DNA from: Nocardioides daeguensis
GTDB taxonomy: Bacteria > Actinomycetota > Actinomycetes > Propionibacteriales > Nocardioidaceae
Assembly (NCBI RefSeq): GCF_019192965.1
Contig: NZ_JAHTKU010000023.1
Coordinates: 1 to 64,000, forward strand
Reading direction: 5' to 3'
DNA: 64,000 nt
Shown here piece by piece: positions 44,592 through 54,236 of the stretch. The notes below the pieces were generated by a model that saw only the letters and a list, made by a program, of their open reading frames with translations, was not told the origin of the DNA and made no database searches. A program made the translations under genes and the position numbers. Position 1 is the first letter of the stretch; every line of letters starts with the position of its first letter.

Positions 44592-44674
44592 CCGCCCAGT
44601 GTCCCAAAGCCGCCTGAGGCTCGGCGCGGACACCGCTACCCCACTCGGGAACCGGAGCCGATAGCATGCGCCTC

Positions 44675-45055
44675 GTGACCAGCACTGCCGTACGCCGCCT
44701 GCTCGCCGTGTTCTCCCTGCTCGGGGTGAGCGCCCTGCTCGTCGTCGCCGGAGCGGGTTCCGCGTCTGCGGACACCCCCGAGCCGCGCCCGGGTAGTGGG
44801 TCGGCCAGCTGGGAGGTCGAGCCCGACGTCGACGTGCTGCACGCCTTCCTTTACCTCGGTGGCATCCCGCTGCTCGTCTTCGTCGTCATCACGCTGCTCT
44901 TCGTCGCCCCGGCGCTGGCCCGCGGCGAGGACCTCAGCCCCGACGCCCTCGAGCCGGAGAACCAGTGGCTCGGCGGCCCGCGCAAGGCGGCCGGTGAGCT
45001 CGCGGCTCCCGACTCCGACGACTCCAAGGCCGGCGGCGCCGGCGGCAGCTGGTAG
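44675..45055 (+). CDS. Small exported membrane protein
   Basis: A 126-aa protein with an N-terminal signal-like segment (residues 8-30, ending GSASADTPEP), an extracytoplasmic stretch of about 25 residues, and a second hydrophobic helix (about 57-80). A Ser/Asp/Gly-rich tail ends in GGSW. GTG 44675 lies seven bases after TAGCAT (44662-44667); ATG 44666 overlaps that hexamer and so is disfavoured. It is divergent from mscS and followed by a DUF5130 gene ten bases on. No function known. Confidence 0.75.
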   Translation: MTSTAVRRLLAVFSLLGVSALLVVAGAGSASADTPEPRPGSGSASWEVEPDVDVLHAFLYLGGIPLLVFVVITLLFVAPALARGEDLSPDALEPENQWLGGPRKAAGELAAPDSDDSKAGGAGGSW

Positions 45056-45064
45056 TCCGCGGAC

Positions 45065-45424
45065 ATGAGGACCAACGCCCTGACCGCGGCCGAGCGTGCC
45101 GCCCTCGACGTCACGATCCGCAACGCGGAGCAGGTGTCTCGAGCCGAGATCTCGGTCTTCGTCGGCGCCGCGAGCGGTGAGCCGCGCGACTTCGCGACCA
45201 GCCTGCACAACACCCTCGTGCTGCCGGCGCGCAGCATCTTGATCATGGTCGACCCGGACCGTCGGGTCGTCGAGATCGTCACCGGTGGCCACGTCCGGGA
45301 GCGGATCACCGACGACGAGGCCCAGCAGGCCGCCGCCGCGATGACGGCCCGGTTCTCGGCCGGGGACCTCGCCGGCGGTCTCACCCGCGGCATCGAGCTG
45401 CTGGCCGAGCTCGCCCAGGACTGA
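45065..45424 (+). CDS. DUF5130 (TPM-like) protein
   Basis: A 119-aa protein related to the TPM-phosphatase fold: residues VSRAEISVFVGAASGEPRDF, RSILIMVDPDRRVVEIVTGG and RITDDEAQQAAAAM correspond to the core strands and helix. There is no transmembrane helix of its own; it may work with the preceding membrane protein. Function unknown. Its stop codon is the first codon of repeat R2. Confidence 0.8.
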   Translation: MRTNALTAAERAALDVTIRNAEQVSRAEISVFVGAASGEPRDFATSLHNTLVLPARSILIMVDPDRRVVEIVTGGHVRERITDDEAQQAAAAMTARFSAGDLAGGLTRGIELLAELAQD

Positions 45425-45525
45425 GGCCGCCCGCGGGTGAGCTTGCGAACCCGCGGTCAGCGGCCGAAGGTCGAGGAGGCGAGCTCGCGCCGCGAAGCAA
45501 GCGAGGTCGTGACGCGTCTCGAGAC
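45423..45525 (+). repeat. Intergenic palindromic repeat R2, interrupted by IS110
   Basis: Runs from the DUF5130 stop (GAGGCCGCCCGCGGGTGAGC) to TCTCGAGAC, where the IS110 left end begins. Compared with R1 it has CGGG for CAGG, GTGACGCGTCTCGA for GTGGCGCGTCACGA and CCGCGAAG for CAGCGAAG. The element lies in the same repeat position as copy A. Confidence 0.8.
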
Positions 45526-45540
45526 TGTGAGGATTCCTTT

Positions 45541-45690
45541 GCAGCCTGATCAGTGATGGGCTGTGGGGCGGTGACCGCGGGTGTGACTCATCTCGAGACT
45601 GGCTTCGTGCCTTGAAGTGGACTTGTCCGCTCGTGGTTGCCGGCCCCGGCCCGGGTTGGAGCGACTGGCCTGATCAGGAGCTTGACCGAC
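45541..45690 (+). ncRNA. Putative bridge RNA of the IS110 element
   Basis: The noncoding left region is bounded by CCTGATCAG (45545-45553) and CTGATCAGG (45670-45678), which can form a perfect 9-bp stem around 116 bases. Inside, TCTCGAGACT (45591-45600) is identical to the host-side junction at 45517-45526, as expected of a target-binding loop. Copy A retains the same sequence with one deletion just outside this motif. Exact ends of the RNA are not known. Confidence 0.55.
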
Positions 45691-45785
45691 CGGCGTGAAC
45701 GGCGCCTGTCGTGTCTCATCACAGTCCTGCCGAGTCTCCATCCCGGACCGGATTCCACATCCACTTCCGGCAAGGAGAGATGCAG

Positions 45786-46856
45786 ATGTCCAGTCTGACT
45801 GACCTCACCGATCTACGCGAGGCCATCGATGTGGTGATCGGGGTCGACACCCACGTGGCGACCCACGCCGCGGCCGTGGTCGATGCCCGCACCGGCGCGG
45901 TCCTCGAGCAGATCACGGTCGAGGCGACCGCCGAGGGCTACGCCGAGCTGGTCGAGTTCGCCGATGCCCACGCGGTGCTACGAATGTGGGCCATCGAGGG
46001 CACCGGCAGCCACGGCGCCGGCCTGACTCGCCACCTGAGCACGCTCGAAGAGGTCGTCATCGAGCTCGACCGACCGGTACGCGCCAAGCGCCGCAACGGC
46101 GCGAAGTCCGACCCCCTCGACGCGGTCCGAGCCGCACGCGAAGCACTCGCCCGCCCCCGGCTCGGCACTCCCCGCGCCGGTCACGACCGCCAAGCCCTGG
46201 CGGTGTTGGTCGCAGTACGCCGTTCCGCGGTCCAAGCCGCCGCGGATGCCCGCCGTCAGCTGTTCAGCCTGATCATGATCACCCCCGAACCCCTCCGCGC
46301 ACGCTTCCGGGGCGCCAACGGCATGGGCCTGGTCCGGATCGCCGCCAGCCTGCGGGTCCAGGCGTCGTGGGACATCGAGACCACCATCACCGTGACCGCG
46401 CTGCGGTCACTGGCCCGCCGGATCAAGGACCTCACCGACGAAGCCGAGGTCCACGAGAAGGCAATCGCACAGATCGTGCGGGACTGGCGCCCCGACCTGC
46501 TCGCCCAACCCGGCGTCGGGCCCATCACCGCCGCCATCGTGCTGTGCGCCTGGTCCCACCCCGGCCGGGTCCACTCAGAAGCAGCGTTCGCGATGCTCGC
46601 CGGTGTCGCCCCCATCCCCGCCAACAGCGGGCAAACCACCACCCGATGGCGACTCAACCGCTACGGAGACCGCCAGCTCAACCGCGCCCTGCACACCATC
46701 GCCCTCTCACGGGCCCGCTACGACGACCGCACACGCGGCTACATCGAACGACGCACCAGCCAAGGCAAGACCACCCGCGAAGCCCGCCGCTGCCTCAAGC
46801 GCTACATCGCCCGCGACCTCTACCGACTCCTCGAAAACCCACCCCGGACCGCTTGA
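45786..46856 (+). CDS. IS110-family DEDD transposase
   Basis: A 356-aa bridge-RNA-dependent recombinase. The N-terminal RuvC-like domain shows Asp in VIGVDTHVATH, Glu in AIEGTGSHGAG and Asp pair in KSDPLDAVRAAREAL. The C-terminal Transposase_20 domain has QPGVGPITAAI and the conserved Ser of PANSGQTTTRWRLNRYG. All catalytic residues are present and there is no frameshift. AAGGAG eight bases ahead supports ATG 45786 over ATG 45780. The stop lies only 18 bases before repeat R4. Confidence 0.95.
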   Translation: MSSLTDLTDLREAIDVVIGVDTHVATHAAAVVDARTGAVLEQITVEATAEGYAELVEFADAHAVLRMWAIEGTGSHGAGLTRHLSTLEEVVIELDRPVRAKRRNGAKSDPLDAVRAAREALARPRLGTPRAGHDRQALAVLVAVRRSAVQAAADARRQLFSLIMITPEPLRARFRGANGMGLVRIAASLRVQASWDIETTITVTALRSLARRIKDLTDEAEVHEKAIAQIVRDWRPDLLAQPGVGPITAAIVLCAWSHPGRVHSEAAFAMLAGVAPIPANSGQTTTRWRLNRYGDRQLNRALHTIALSRARYDDRTRGYIERRTSQGKTTREARRCLKRYIARDLYRLLENPPRTA

Positions 46857-46874
46857 CCAACCATAGGAGCGTCC

Positions 46875-46961
46875 AGGCCGCCCGCAGGTGAGCTTGCGCA
46901 GCGAAGCAAGCGAGGTCGTGGCGCGTCACGACGCCAGGCCGCCCGCAGGTGAGCCTGCGAG
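46875..46961 (+). repeat. Intergenic palindromic repeat R4 (shortened, partly tandem)
   Basis: AGGCCGCCCGCAGGTGAGC, joined directly to the distal half (GCAGCGAAGCAAGCGAGG then TCGTGGCGCGTCACGA), followed by a second partial start at 46936. Its variant bases match R1 at the other end of the 45-kb interval, not the adjoining R2. Confidence 0.75.
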
Positions 46962-46993
46962 TCGACCGGCACCTTCCCGGAAGCGCGGCCAGA

Positions 46994-47036
46994 CGTCTCG
47001 AGACGGTTGCTGCGCAACCTCCTCGACGACCGGGGG
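46994..47036 (+). repeat. Second type of short palindromic repeat
   Basis: CGTCTCGAGACGGTTGCTGC then GCAACCTCCTCGACGACCGG. GGTTG and CAACC pair around CTGCG. It resembles the repeat at 5577-5613 in layout. The gap of 209 bases between the transposase stop and the MBL gene consists of these repeats only. Confidence 0.5.
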
Positions 47037-47065
47037 TGCTGCGAACCTCCTGGACGTCCGGACGG

Positions 47066-47893
47066 CTACAGCTCGTAGACCGTGCCCTGGACAGCCAGCT
47101 CCGTCGGCCCGTCGTACGCCGCCTCGGCCTCGGCGAGCATCGTCGCGGCGTCGTGCCACGGCGGGACGTGGGTGACCACGAGCCGCTTGGCGCCGGCCTT
47201 GGTGGCGACGTCGCCGGCCTCGGTGCCGGTGAGGTGGAGGTTGGGCGGGTTGTCGTCGCAGGAGCGGAAGGACGCCTCGCACAAGAACAGGTCGGCGTCG
47301 GCGGCGATGTCCATCAGGGTCCCGGTGGGTCCGGTGTCACCGCTGTAGGCGAGCACCTTCCCGAACGCCGAGACCCGCAGACCGTACGCCGGCACCGGGT
47401 GGTCGACCTCGTAGGGCTCGACGCGGAACGGGCCGATCTCGATCGGGTCGCGGTAGACCCGGAAGGAGAACTCCTCCCGCATGCCGGGCTTGCGGGGCAG
47501 GTCGTAGGCCTTGGCGAGCCGCTTGGCGGTGCCCTTGGGGCCCCAGACCGGGATCTTCGGCTGGGTGCCGGTGGGGTGGTACTTGCGCAGCACGTAGTAG
47601 CTGGTCATGTCGACGCAGTGGTCCGCGTGCAGGTGGCTGATGAACACGGCGTCGACCTGCAGCGGGTCGACGTAGCGCTGCAGGGCGCCGAGCGCGCCGT
47701 TGCCCATGTCGAGCACCAGGCTCCAGGTGCGCAGCGAGTCGGTCGCCTGGACGAGGTAGCAGCTCGCGGGCGAGTCGGGGCCCGGGTAGGAGCCGGAGCA
47801 GCCGACGACCGTCACCTTGACGGTGTTGGGCGTCGGCGGCACGCGCAGCGCCGTCGTCGCCGGCGCTACGTCGGCACCGCTCTCGTCAACCAT
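47066..47893 (-). CDS. MBL-fold metal-dependent hydrolase (Rv1339-like)
   Basis: A 275-aa metallo-beta-lactamase-fold enzyme with HLHADHCVDM (metal site), GDTGPTG and a late His (THVPPWHD). It corresponds to the protein between murI and rph in mycobacteria, reported to be a cyclic-nucleotide phosphodiesterase. Its start overlaps the murI stop by one base (TGATG). In other actinobacteria the next gene is rph; here the IS110 element intervenes and rph lies at 4872. ATG 47893 is chosen over in-frame TTG 47896. Confidence 0.92.
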   Translation of the reverse strand: MVDESGADVAPATTALRVPPTPNTVKVTVVGCSGSYPGPDSPASCYLVQATDSLRTWSLVLDMGNGALGALQRYVDPLQVDAVFISHLHADHCVDMTSYYVLRKYHPTGTQPKIPVWGPKGTAKRLAKAYDLPRKPGMREEFSFRVYRDPIEIGPFRVEPYEVDHPVPAYGLRVSAFGKVLAYSGDTGPTGTLMDIAADADLFLCEASFRSCDDNPPNLHLTGTEAGDVATKAGAKRLVVTHVPPWHDAATMLAEAEAAYDGPTELAVQGTVYEL

Positions 47894-48732
47894 CAATGCA
47901 CACCCCCTGCGAACTGGCCTGCTGCGACGAGCTCGGGTCCGAGGAACCGTCGCCCGATCGTCTCGAACTCCGCCGGGGAGCCGGTCGTGGTGAACGTGTA
48001 CGACGGCTCGCCGGCCGGGCGCATGAGGCCGGAGTCGGCCAGCATCCGGTAGACGTCCTTGGCGCACTCCTCCGCACTGCTGACCAGCGTGACGTCGTCG
48101 CCCATCACGTAGGAGATGACGCCGGTCAGCAGCGGGTAGTGGGTGCAGCCGAGGATCAGGGTGTCGATGCCGAGCTCGGTCAGCGGGTCGAGGTAGTCGT
48201 GGGCGACGGCGATGAGCTCGTCGCCACCGGTCACCCCCGCCTCCACGAAGTCGACGAAGCGCGGGCAGGCCCGCGTGGTGAGGGTGATCTGGGGGGCCGC
48301 GGCGAACGCGTCGTCGTAGGCCATCGACTCGGCGGTGGCGCGCGTGGAGATGACGCCGATCCGGCCGTTGCGGGTCGCGGCGACCGCGCGCCGGGTGGCC
48401 GGGTAGATCACCTCGACCACCGGGACGTCGTAGCGCTCGCGGGCGTCGCGGAGCATCGCGGCCGAGGCGGAGTTGCAGGCGATGACGAGGGCCTTCACGC
48501 CCTGGTCGACGAGGTGGTCGAGGCACTCGAGGGCGTACTCGCGCACCTCGCCGATCGGCTTGGGGCCGTAGGGCTGGCGGGCGGTGTCGCCGACGTAGGT
48601 GATCGACTCGTGCGGCAGCTGGTCGATCACGGACCGGGCGACGGTGAGGCCGCCGAAGCCCGAGTCGAAGATCCCGATCGGCGCATCGAGGTCGACGCCG
48701 ACACCGCCATCGGGATGGTTCACCTGCCGCAC
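47893..48732 (-). CDS. murI: Glutamate racemase
   Basis: Makes D-glutamate for peptidoglycan. The 279-aa protein has [14 protein letters not shown], the two catalytic Cys in [12 protein letters not shown] and [11 protein letters not shown], and [14 protein letters not shown] 48732 lies six bases after TAGTCT, leaderless. It is followed by the MBL hydrolase in the usual actinobacterial order. Confidence 0.96.
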   Translation of the reverse strand: MRQVNHPDGGVGVDLDAPIGIFDSGFGGLTVARSVIDQLPHESITYVGDTARQPYGPKPIGEVREYALECLDHLVDQGVKALVIACNSASAAMLRDARERYDVPVVEVIYPATRRAVAATRNGRIGVISTRATAESMAYDDAFAAAPQITLTTRACPRFVDFVEAGVTGGDELIAVAHDYLDPLTELGIDTLILGCTHYPLLTGVISYVMGDDVTLVSSAEECAKDVYRMLADSGLMRPAGEPSYTFTTTGSPAEFETIGRRFLGPELVAAGQFAGGVH

Positions 48733-48821
48733 CCGGTCAGACTACGGCGTCGGGGTGCCCGCAGTCGGCATTCCGGGACCGAGATCACGTCGTCCGCCGG
48801 TCGCGACGTAGGCTCCCCCGG

Positions 48822-49847
48822 GTGAGCCACCTGCGCCGTCCTGCCGTCGTCCTCGCCGCCGCGCTCGCGGCCGCCTTCCTCGCCGCCCCCGGTACCGCCA
48901 CGGCCGAGCGTCCCGGCCCGGCACGCGAGACGGTCAACGGCAAGCACGTGATCGCGATCTCCGTCGACGGGCTGAACCCGCGGGCGCTGACCAAGCTCGG
49001 CCGCACCGGCACGCCGAACCTGCACCGCCTGATCAAGGACGAGGGTGCGGGCACGGTCAACGCCCGCACCCAGCTCGAGATGACGGTCACGCTGCCCAAC
49101 CACACCAGCATGGTGACCGGACGCCGGATCCGGGCCGGCAAGGGTGGGCACGGTGTGACCTGGAACGACGACACCGTGACCACGACGGTGCAGCAGGCGG
49201 CGGGCCACGAGGTCGACTCGGTGTTCACCCAGGTCCACGAGGCCGGCGGCACCACCGCCGTCTACGCCACCAAGTCGAAGTTCTGGCTGTTCGAGAACTC
49301 CTGGCCCAAGGCCGTCGACAAGAACGTCATCGAGGTCGAGAAGAACGGCGCCGTCGTGAAGGCGCTGCGCACCGACCTCGCGACCGACCCGGCGTCCTTC
49401 TCGTTCGTCCACCTCGGCAAGCCGGACCAGGTCGGGCACGACGCCGGCTGGATGTCGGCCCGCTACCTGCGTGCGGTCGGCCAGGTCGACAAGCTGGTCG
49501 GCTCGATCATGACGCAGGTGGAGTCGACGCCGTCGCTGCGCAACAACACGGTCATCGTGCTCACCTCCGACCACGGCGGCATCCCCGGCACGAAGAACCA
49601 CGCGATCAAGACCAGCCGCGAGGACTACCGGGTCGCGTTCGCCTTCTGGGGCGCGGGCGTCCCCCACACCGACCTCTACGCGCTGAACCCGGACCGCGCC
49701 AACCCCGGCCGCACCCGCCCCTCGTTCGGCGCCTCCCCGCAGCCGATCCGCAACGGCGAGGTCGCCAACGTCAGCCTCGACATCCTCGGCGTCGGGCCGG
49801 TCCCCGACAGCCTGTGGGACCTCGGCCAGGACCTCGCCTGGAAGTGA
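48822..49847 (+). CDS. Secreted alkaline-phosphatase-superfamily phosphodiesterase
   Basis: A 341-aa exported enzyme of the type I phosphodiesterase/nucleotide pyrophosphatase group. The signal peptide covers residues 1-28 (cleavage near GTATAERP). Metal-binding residues: ISVDGLNP, nucleophilic Thr in TVTLPNHTSMVTG, DQVGHDAGW and TSDHGGIPG. It probably hydrolyses nucleotide or phospholipid diesters outside the cell. GTG 48822 lies seven bases after TAGGCT. Divergent from murI. Confidence 0.9.
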   Translation: MSHLRRPAVVLAAALAAAFLAAPGTATAERPGPARETVNGKHVIAISVDGLNPRALTKLGRTGTPNLHRLIKDEGAGTVNARTQLEMTVTLPNHTSMVTGRRIRAGKGGHGVTWNDDTVTTTVQQAAGHEVDSVFTQVHEAGGTTAVYATKSKFWLFENSWPKAVDKNVIEVEKNGAVVKALRTDLATDPASFSFVHLGKPDQVGHDAGWMSARYLRAVGQVDKLVGSIMTQVESTPSLRNNTVIVLTSDHGGIPGTKNHAIKTSREDYRVAFAFWGAGVPHTDLYALNPDRANPGRTRPSFGASPQPIRNGEVANVSLDILGVGPVPDSLWDLGQDLAWK

Positions 49848-49868
49848 GCCCCGGGTTCGGCCCCCGGC

Positions 49869-50465
49869 TCAGTGCCGGCGCAGCTCGGCCGGCGTCGGCC
49901 AGGGGTTGAAGCGGCACCCGCCGGTGCCCTTCGACTGCTGCATCATCACGGGGGCGAGGGCTCCGCGCCGCGAGCACGACGCGTGCCCGTAGCCGAGCCA
50001 GTGGCCGGTCTCGTGGTTGACCACCAGGTGCCGGTAGTCGCGCAGCGGCAGCTTGGCCTTGCGCCACGCCGGTGAGGCACCGCGCCAGCGGTCGAGGTTG
50101 ATGATGACGTTGCGCCCGACCCGGCACGACCACTGGGCGCTGCACGCGCTCGAGAACGACGGCACCAGGCGTGCCCGCGACAGCCACAGGGTGAAGGCGC
50201 CACCCCGCTTCACCTGCTCGAAGCGCAGGCCCGGGCCCTTGCCGGACCAGCCGCGCGGGTCGTCGTAGGTCTCTTGAGCAAGGACCCGGAACTCACGCAC
50301 GGTCCGGCGGCTGACCGAGCCGCGCACGCGCACGGAGTAGCGGATGGTGCGGGGCTTGGCCTGCTGCTCGACGCGCGCCGCGGTGGCGTCGTCGGCGTGC
50401 GCCTCGCCGACGGGCGCGACCAGCCAGGTGGACAGGGCCAGCAACACGCCCAGGAGGATCCTCAC
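49869..50465 (-). CDS. Secreted DUF3152 metallopeptidase-like protein
   Basis: A 198-aa exported protein. The signal peptide covers residues 1-24 (VGEAHADD). The zinc-protease motif HETGHWLGYGH matches HExxHxxGxxH with Thr-Gly in the middle, so three His ligands and a Glu are in place. Four Cys (SAC, WSC, ASC, GGC) may form disulfides. The family is assumed to be metallopeptidases; substrate unknown. It converges with the phosphodiesterase gene. Confidence 0.88.
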   Translation of the reverse strand: MRILLGVLLALSTWLVAPVGEAHADDATAARVEQQAKPRTIRYSVRVRGSVSRRTVREFRVLAQETYDDPRGWSGKGPGLRFEQVKRGGAFTLWLSRARLVPSFSSACSAQWSCRVGRNVIINLDRWRGASPAWRKAKLPLRDYRHLVVNHETGHWLGYGHASCSRRGALAPVMMQQSKGTGGCRFNPWPTPAELRRH

Positions 50466-50495
50466 CGGGCCATCATGCCCGGCGCCCGCGTGGGG

Positions 50496-51765
<1,270 letters not shown>

Positions 51766-51766
51766 G

Positions 51767-52210
51767 TCAGCTGTTCTCCTCTGGGGTGTCACTGGCGGCG
51801 ACGGTGACCTCTTCCTCGGTCACGACGCCGTCGACGATTCTGTAGGACCTGAACTCCACGGGGCCGGGGTTATTCCCGTGCTCCCGCGTGCTCACCAGCA
51901 CGTAGTGCGCGCCGGGCTCGCTGGCCAGGTTGATGTCGGTCACGCTCGGGTACGCCTCGGTCGCGGAGTGCGAGTGGTAGATGACCACCGGCTCCTCGTC
52001 GCGGTCGTCCATCTCCCGGTAGAGGTGGAGCAGGTCCGTCGAGTCGTACTCGTAGAAGGTCGGGCTGCCGGCGGCGTTGACCATCTCGATCAGACGCGTG
52101 GGCCGGTCGCTGCCGACCGGGCCCGCGACCATCCCGCACGCCTCCACGGGGTGGTCCCGCTTGGCGTGCTCCACGATGGCGTCGTACGTCGCCTGCTCGA
52201 TCCGCAACAC
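51767..52210 (-). CDS. mec: CysO-cysteine peptidase (JAMM/M67)
   Basis: Zinc peptidase that releases cysteine from CysO-Cys. The 147-aa protein has Glu in HPVEACGM and the JAMM motif HSHS-N9-D (YHSHSATEAYPSVTDINL). GTG 52210 lies seven bases after TACCCT. It heads the operon mec-cysO-cysM. It may also trim the extra Ala-Arg on CysO; that is inference, based on related JAMM proteases that process extended sulfur carriers. Confidence 0.94.
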   Translation of the reverse strand: MLRIEQATYDAIVEHAKRDHPVEACGMVAGPVGSDRPTRLIEMVNAAGSPTFYEYDSTDLLHLYREMDDRDEEPVVIYHSHSATEAYPSVTDINLASEPGAHYVLVSTREHGNNPGPVEFRSYRIVDGVVTEEEVTVAASDTPEENS

Positions 52211-52292
52211 GCGCTCAAGGGTATGGCTTCGCGCGGGCCCGCCCGGAATCGGGCCGAGGCTCGGGACGGGGCCGCGCCGGCGGGCTCCGGGC

Positions 52293-53246
52293 TCAGCCGG
52301 CCGGGGAGACCGACTTGGCCCGGATCCGCTCCGGGGTCGGCCAGCGCACGTTACGGACCCAGCCCAGCTTCTCCAGGACCCAGATCACGCGCGCGGAGGT
52401 GTCGAACTGGAAGCGCTTCACGCCGTGGCGGGCGGAGGTGGGGTCGGCGTGGTGGAGGTTGTGCCACGACTCGCCGCCGGACGGGATGGCGAGCCACCAC
52501 ACGTTGCCGGAGAAGTCGCGGGAGGCGAAGGGCCGCTCGCCGAGCGTGTGGCAGATCGAGTTGATCGACCAGGTGACGTGGTGGATCAGGCCGATCCGGA
52601 CCACGGTGCCCCAGAAGAACGCCGTCAGCGCGCCCTGCCAGGACCAGGTGAGGAGCGCCCCCAGCACCGGCGGGAGGAAGATCGAGGTCAGCACCCACAG
52701 CCAGAACAACCGCGAGATCCGGACCAGGTCGCGGTCCTTGGCGAGGTCGGGGGCGTACTTCTCGATCGGCGTCTGCTCGGGGTCGAAGAGCCAGCCGACG
52801 TGCGCCCACACGAAGCCCTTGGTCAGTCCGCCCAGGCTGTTGCCGTAGCGCCACGGGGAGTGCGGGTCGCCGTCCTTGTCGGAATACTTGTGGTGCTTGC
52901 GGTGGTCGGCGACCCAGCGGATCACCGGACCCTCGACCGCCATCGAGCCGAGGATCGCGAGGGTGATCTTGACGACCCGGTTGGGCTTGAACGACTTGTG
53001 CGTGAACAGCCGGTGGAAGCCGACCGTGATCCCGTGCAGGGTCAGGCCATACATCACGAAGGTGATCGCGACGTCGCTCCAGCCGAGCCAGCCGCCCCAG
53101 GCGACGGGAACGGCGGCCGCGAAGGCGACGAACGGGACGGCGATGAACAGGCCGAGCGCGAACCGTTCCCAGAATCCCTGGGTGTCACCGGACATGGTGA
53201 CCTTGAGAGGGGCGGGCGGCTGCGGACGCTCGTCGATCGCGGTCAC
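52293..53246 (-). CDS. Membrane fatty-acid (acyl-CoA) desaturase
   Basis: Di-iron desaturase of 317 aa, probably delta-9. Three His boxes are intact: HRLFTHKSF, DHRKHHKYSD and SWHNLHHAD. Hydrophobic helices at about 28-50, 57-78, 92-112 and 160-205. GTG 53246 lies seven bases after TAGGCT. It sits between DUF2017 and mec; in mycobacteria a peptidase gene occupies the corresponding place. Confidence 0.93.
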   Translation of the reverse strand: MTAIDERPQPPAPLKVTMSGDTQGFWERFALGLFIAVPFVAFAAAVPVAWGGWLGWSDVAITFVMYGLTLHGITVGFHRLFTHKSFKPNRVVKITLAILGSMAVEGPVIRWVADHRKHHKYSDKDGDPHSPWRYGNSLGGLTKGFVWAHVGWLFDPEQTPIEKYAPDLAKDRDLVRISRLFWLWVLTSIFLPPVLGALLTWSWQGALTAFFWGTVVRIGLIHHVTWSINSICHTLGERPFASRDFSGNVWWLAIPSGGESWHNLHHADPTSARHGVKRFQFDTSARVIWVLEKLGWVRNVRWPTPERIRAKSVSPAG

Positions 53247-53305
53247 GCGGCCAAGCCTACGTCGCGATCCGGTACCGACGCTCCGGGCGTCCAGTGCCGC
53301 CGAGC

Positions 53306-53890
53306 TCAGCGCACCGCGGCGACCAGCGTCTCCTGCAGGAAGCCGAGCCACTCGTAGATGTGGTGGGCCTGGGCGCGGGGGTCCTCGTCGGGCAGCGAGT
53401 ACCAGTAGTCCTCGTCGCCCTCCTCGACCTCGAGGCGGGTGCCGAGGGCCAGCCGCAGGTCGGTCAGCGAACGCATCCAGACCAGGGCGGTCTCCGGGTC
53501 GAGCTCGACGTCGATGGTGATGTCCTCATCGGTCGGCTCCGGCGGCAGGCCGGCCTCCTCGAGGACGTCGATGACCGAGGCGGCGGCCCGGGCCTTGCCG
53601 TCGCGCAGCGCACCCTCGGTGTAGCGCCGGAACTCACCGGCCGCCTCGTCGTCGCCGCGGTAGGCGTTGGGGAACAGCCGGCGCAGCACCGGGTCCTCGG
53701 GCTCGGTCGTCGGGCCGGAGAAGTCGAGCAGCGCCTCGAGCGGGTCGCGCTCGGTGGCGGCCACGGCCGACTCGTTGTGCAGCAGCTCCACGAGCTGGGC
53801 GGCCAGCGAGCGCAGCAGGTCGGCCTCGAAGACCGAGAAGGTCGCGATGGCGCGCTTGCTCCGGCGGTGCCGGACGAATCCAGAGGTCAC
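53306..53890 (-). CDS. DUF2017 protein
   Basis: A 194-aa soluble protein of an actinobacterial family found directly after clpS. Its features are FSVFEADLLRSLAAQLVELL near the start and DPRAQAHHIYEWLGFLQETL at the end. No catalytic motif is apparent. It starts six bases after the clpS stop. The clpS-DUF2017 pair is widely conserved, so a role around the Clp protease is possible but unproven. Confidence 0.9.
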   Translation of the reverse strand: MTSGFVRHRRSKRAIATFSVFEADLLRSLAAQLVELLHNESAVAATERDPLEALLDFSGPTTEPEDPVLRRLFPNAYRGDDEAAGEFRRYTEGALRDGKARAAASVIDVLEEAGLPPEPTDEDITIDVELDPETALVWMRSLTDLRLALGTRLEVEEGDEDYWYSLPDEDPRAQAHHIYEWLGFLQETLVAAVR

Positions 53891-53896
53891 GTCAGC

Positions 53897-54205
53897 TCAT
53901 TCGGCCTTCGACAGCGTCGCCCACAGGCCGTACTCGTGCATCGCCTGGACGTCGCGCTCCATCTCCTCGCGCGTCCCGCTGCTGACGACCGACCGCCCGT
54001 CCTCGTGGACCTCCATCATCAGCTTCTCGGCCTTCTTCTTGCCGTAGCCGAAGTGCTTCTGGAAGACGAAGGTGACGTAGGACATCAGGTTCACGGGGTC
54101 GTTCCACACCACCGTCACCCAGGGGGTGTCGGTGAGCATGATCGCGTCCGGGGTGAGGTCCTGCTGGACTCCCGGATCGACCTTCTCCGGGCTCGCGGTC
54201 GTCAC
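53897..54205 (-). CDS. clpS: ATP-dependent Clp protease adaptor ClpS
   Basis: A 102-aa N-degron adaptor that delivers proteins to ClpAP/ClpCP. WVTVVWNDPVNLMSYVTFVF contains the N-degron pocket Asn-Asp; HFGYGKKKAEKLMMEVHEDG and HEYGLWATLSKAE complete the fold. GTG 54205 follows CACCAT by six bases and GGAG overlaps. It is the first gene of the clpS-DUF2017 unit. Confidence 0.96.
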   Translation of the reverse strand: MTTASPEKVDPGVQQDLTPDAIMLTDTPWVTVVWNDPVNLMSYVTFVFQKHFGYGKKKAEKLMMEVHEDGRSVVSSGTREEMERDVQAMHEYGLWATLSKAE

Positions 54206-54236
54206 GGCTCCATGGTGTCACAGCGCATCGGCGCGC

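Larger units (their letters stand above)
45520..46874 (+). mobile_element. IS110-family insertion sequence (copy B), intact
   Basis: About 1.35 kb: left noncoding region of about 260 bases (45526-45785), one DEDD transposase gene, and a short right end. The left boundary is set by identity with copy A and by the repeat; the right boundary is uncertain, either near CT at 46851-46852 or at about 46874, where repeat R4 begins. No terminal inverted repeats, as usual for the family. Neighbouring sequence does not show target duplication. Confidence 0.88.
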
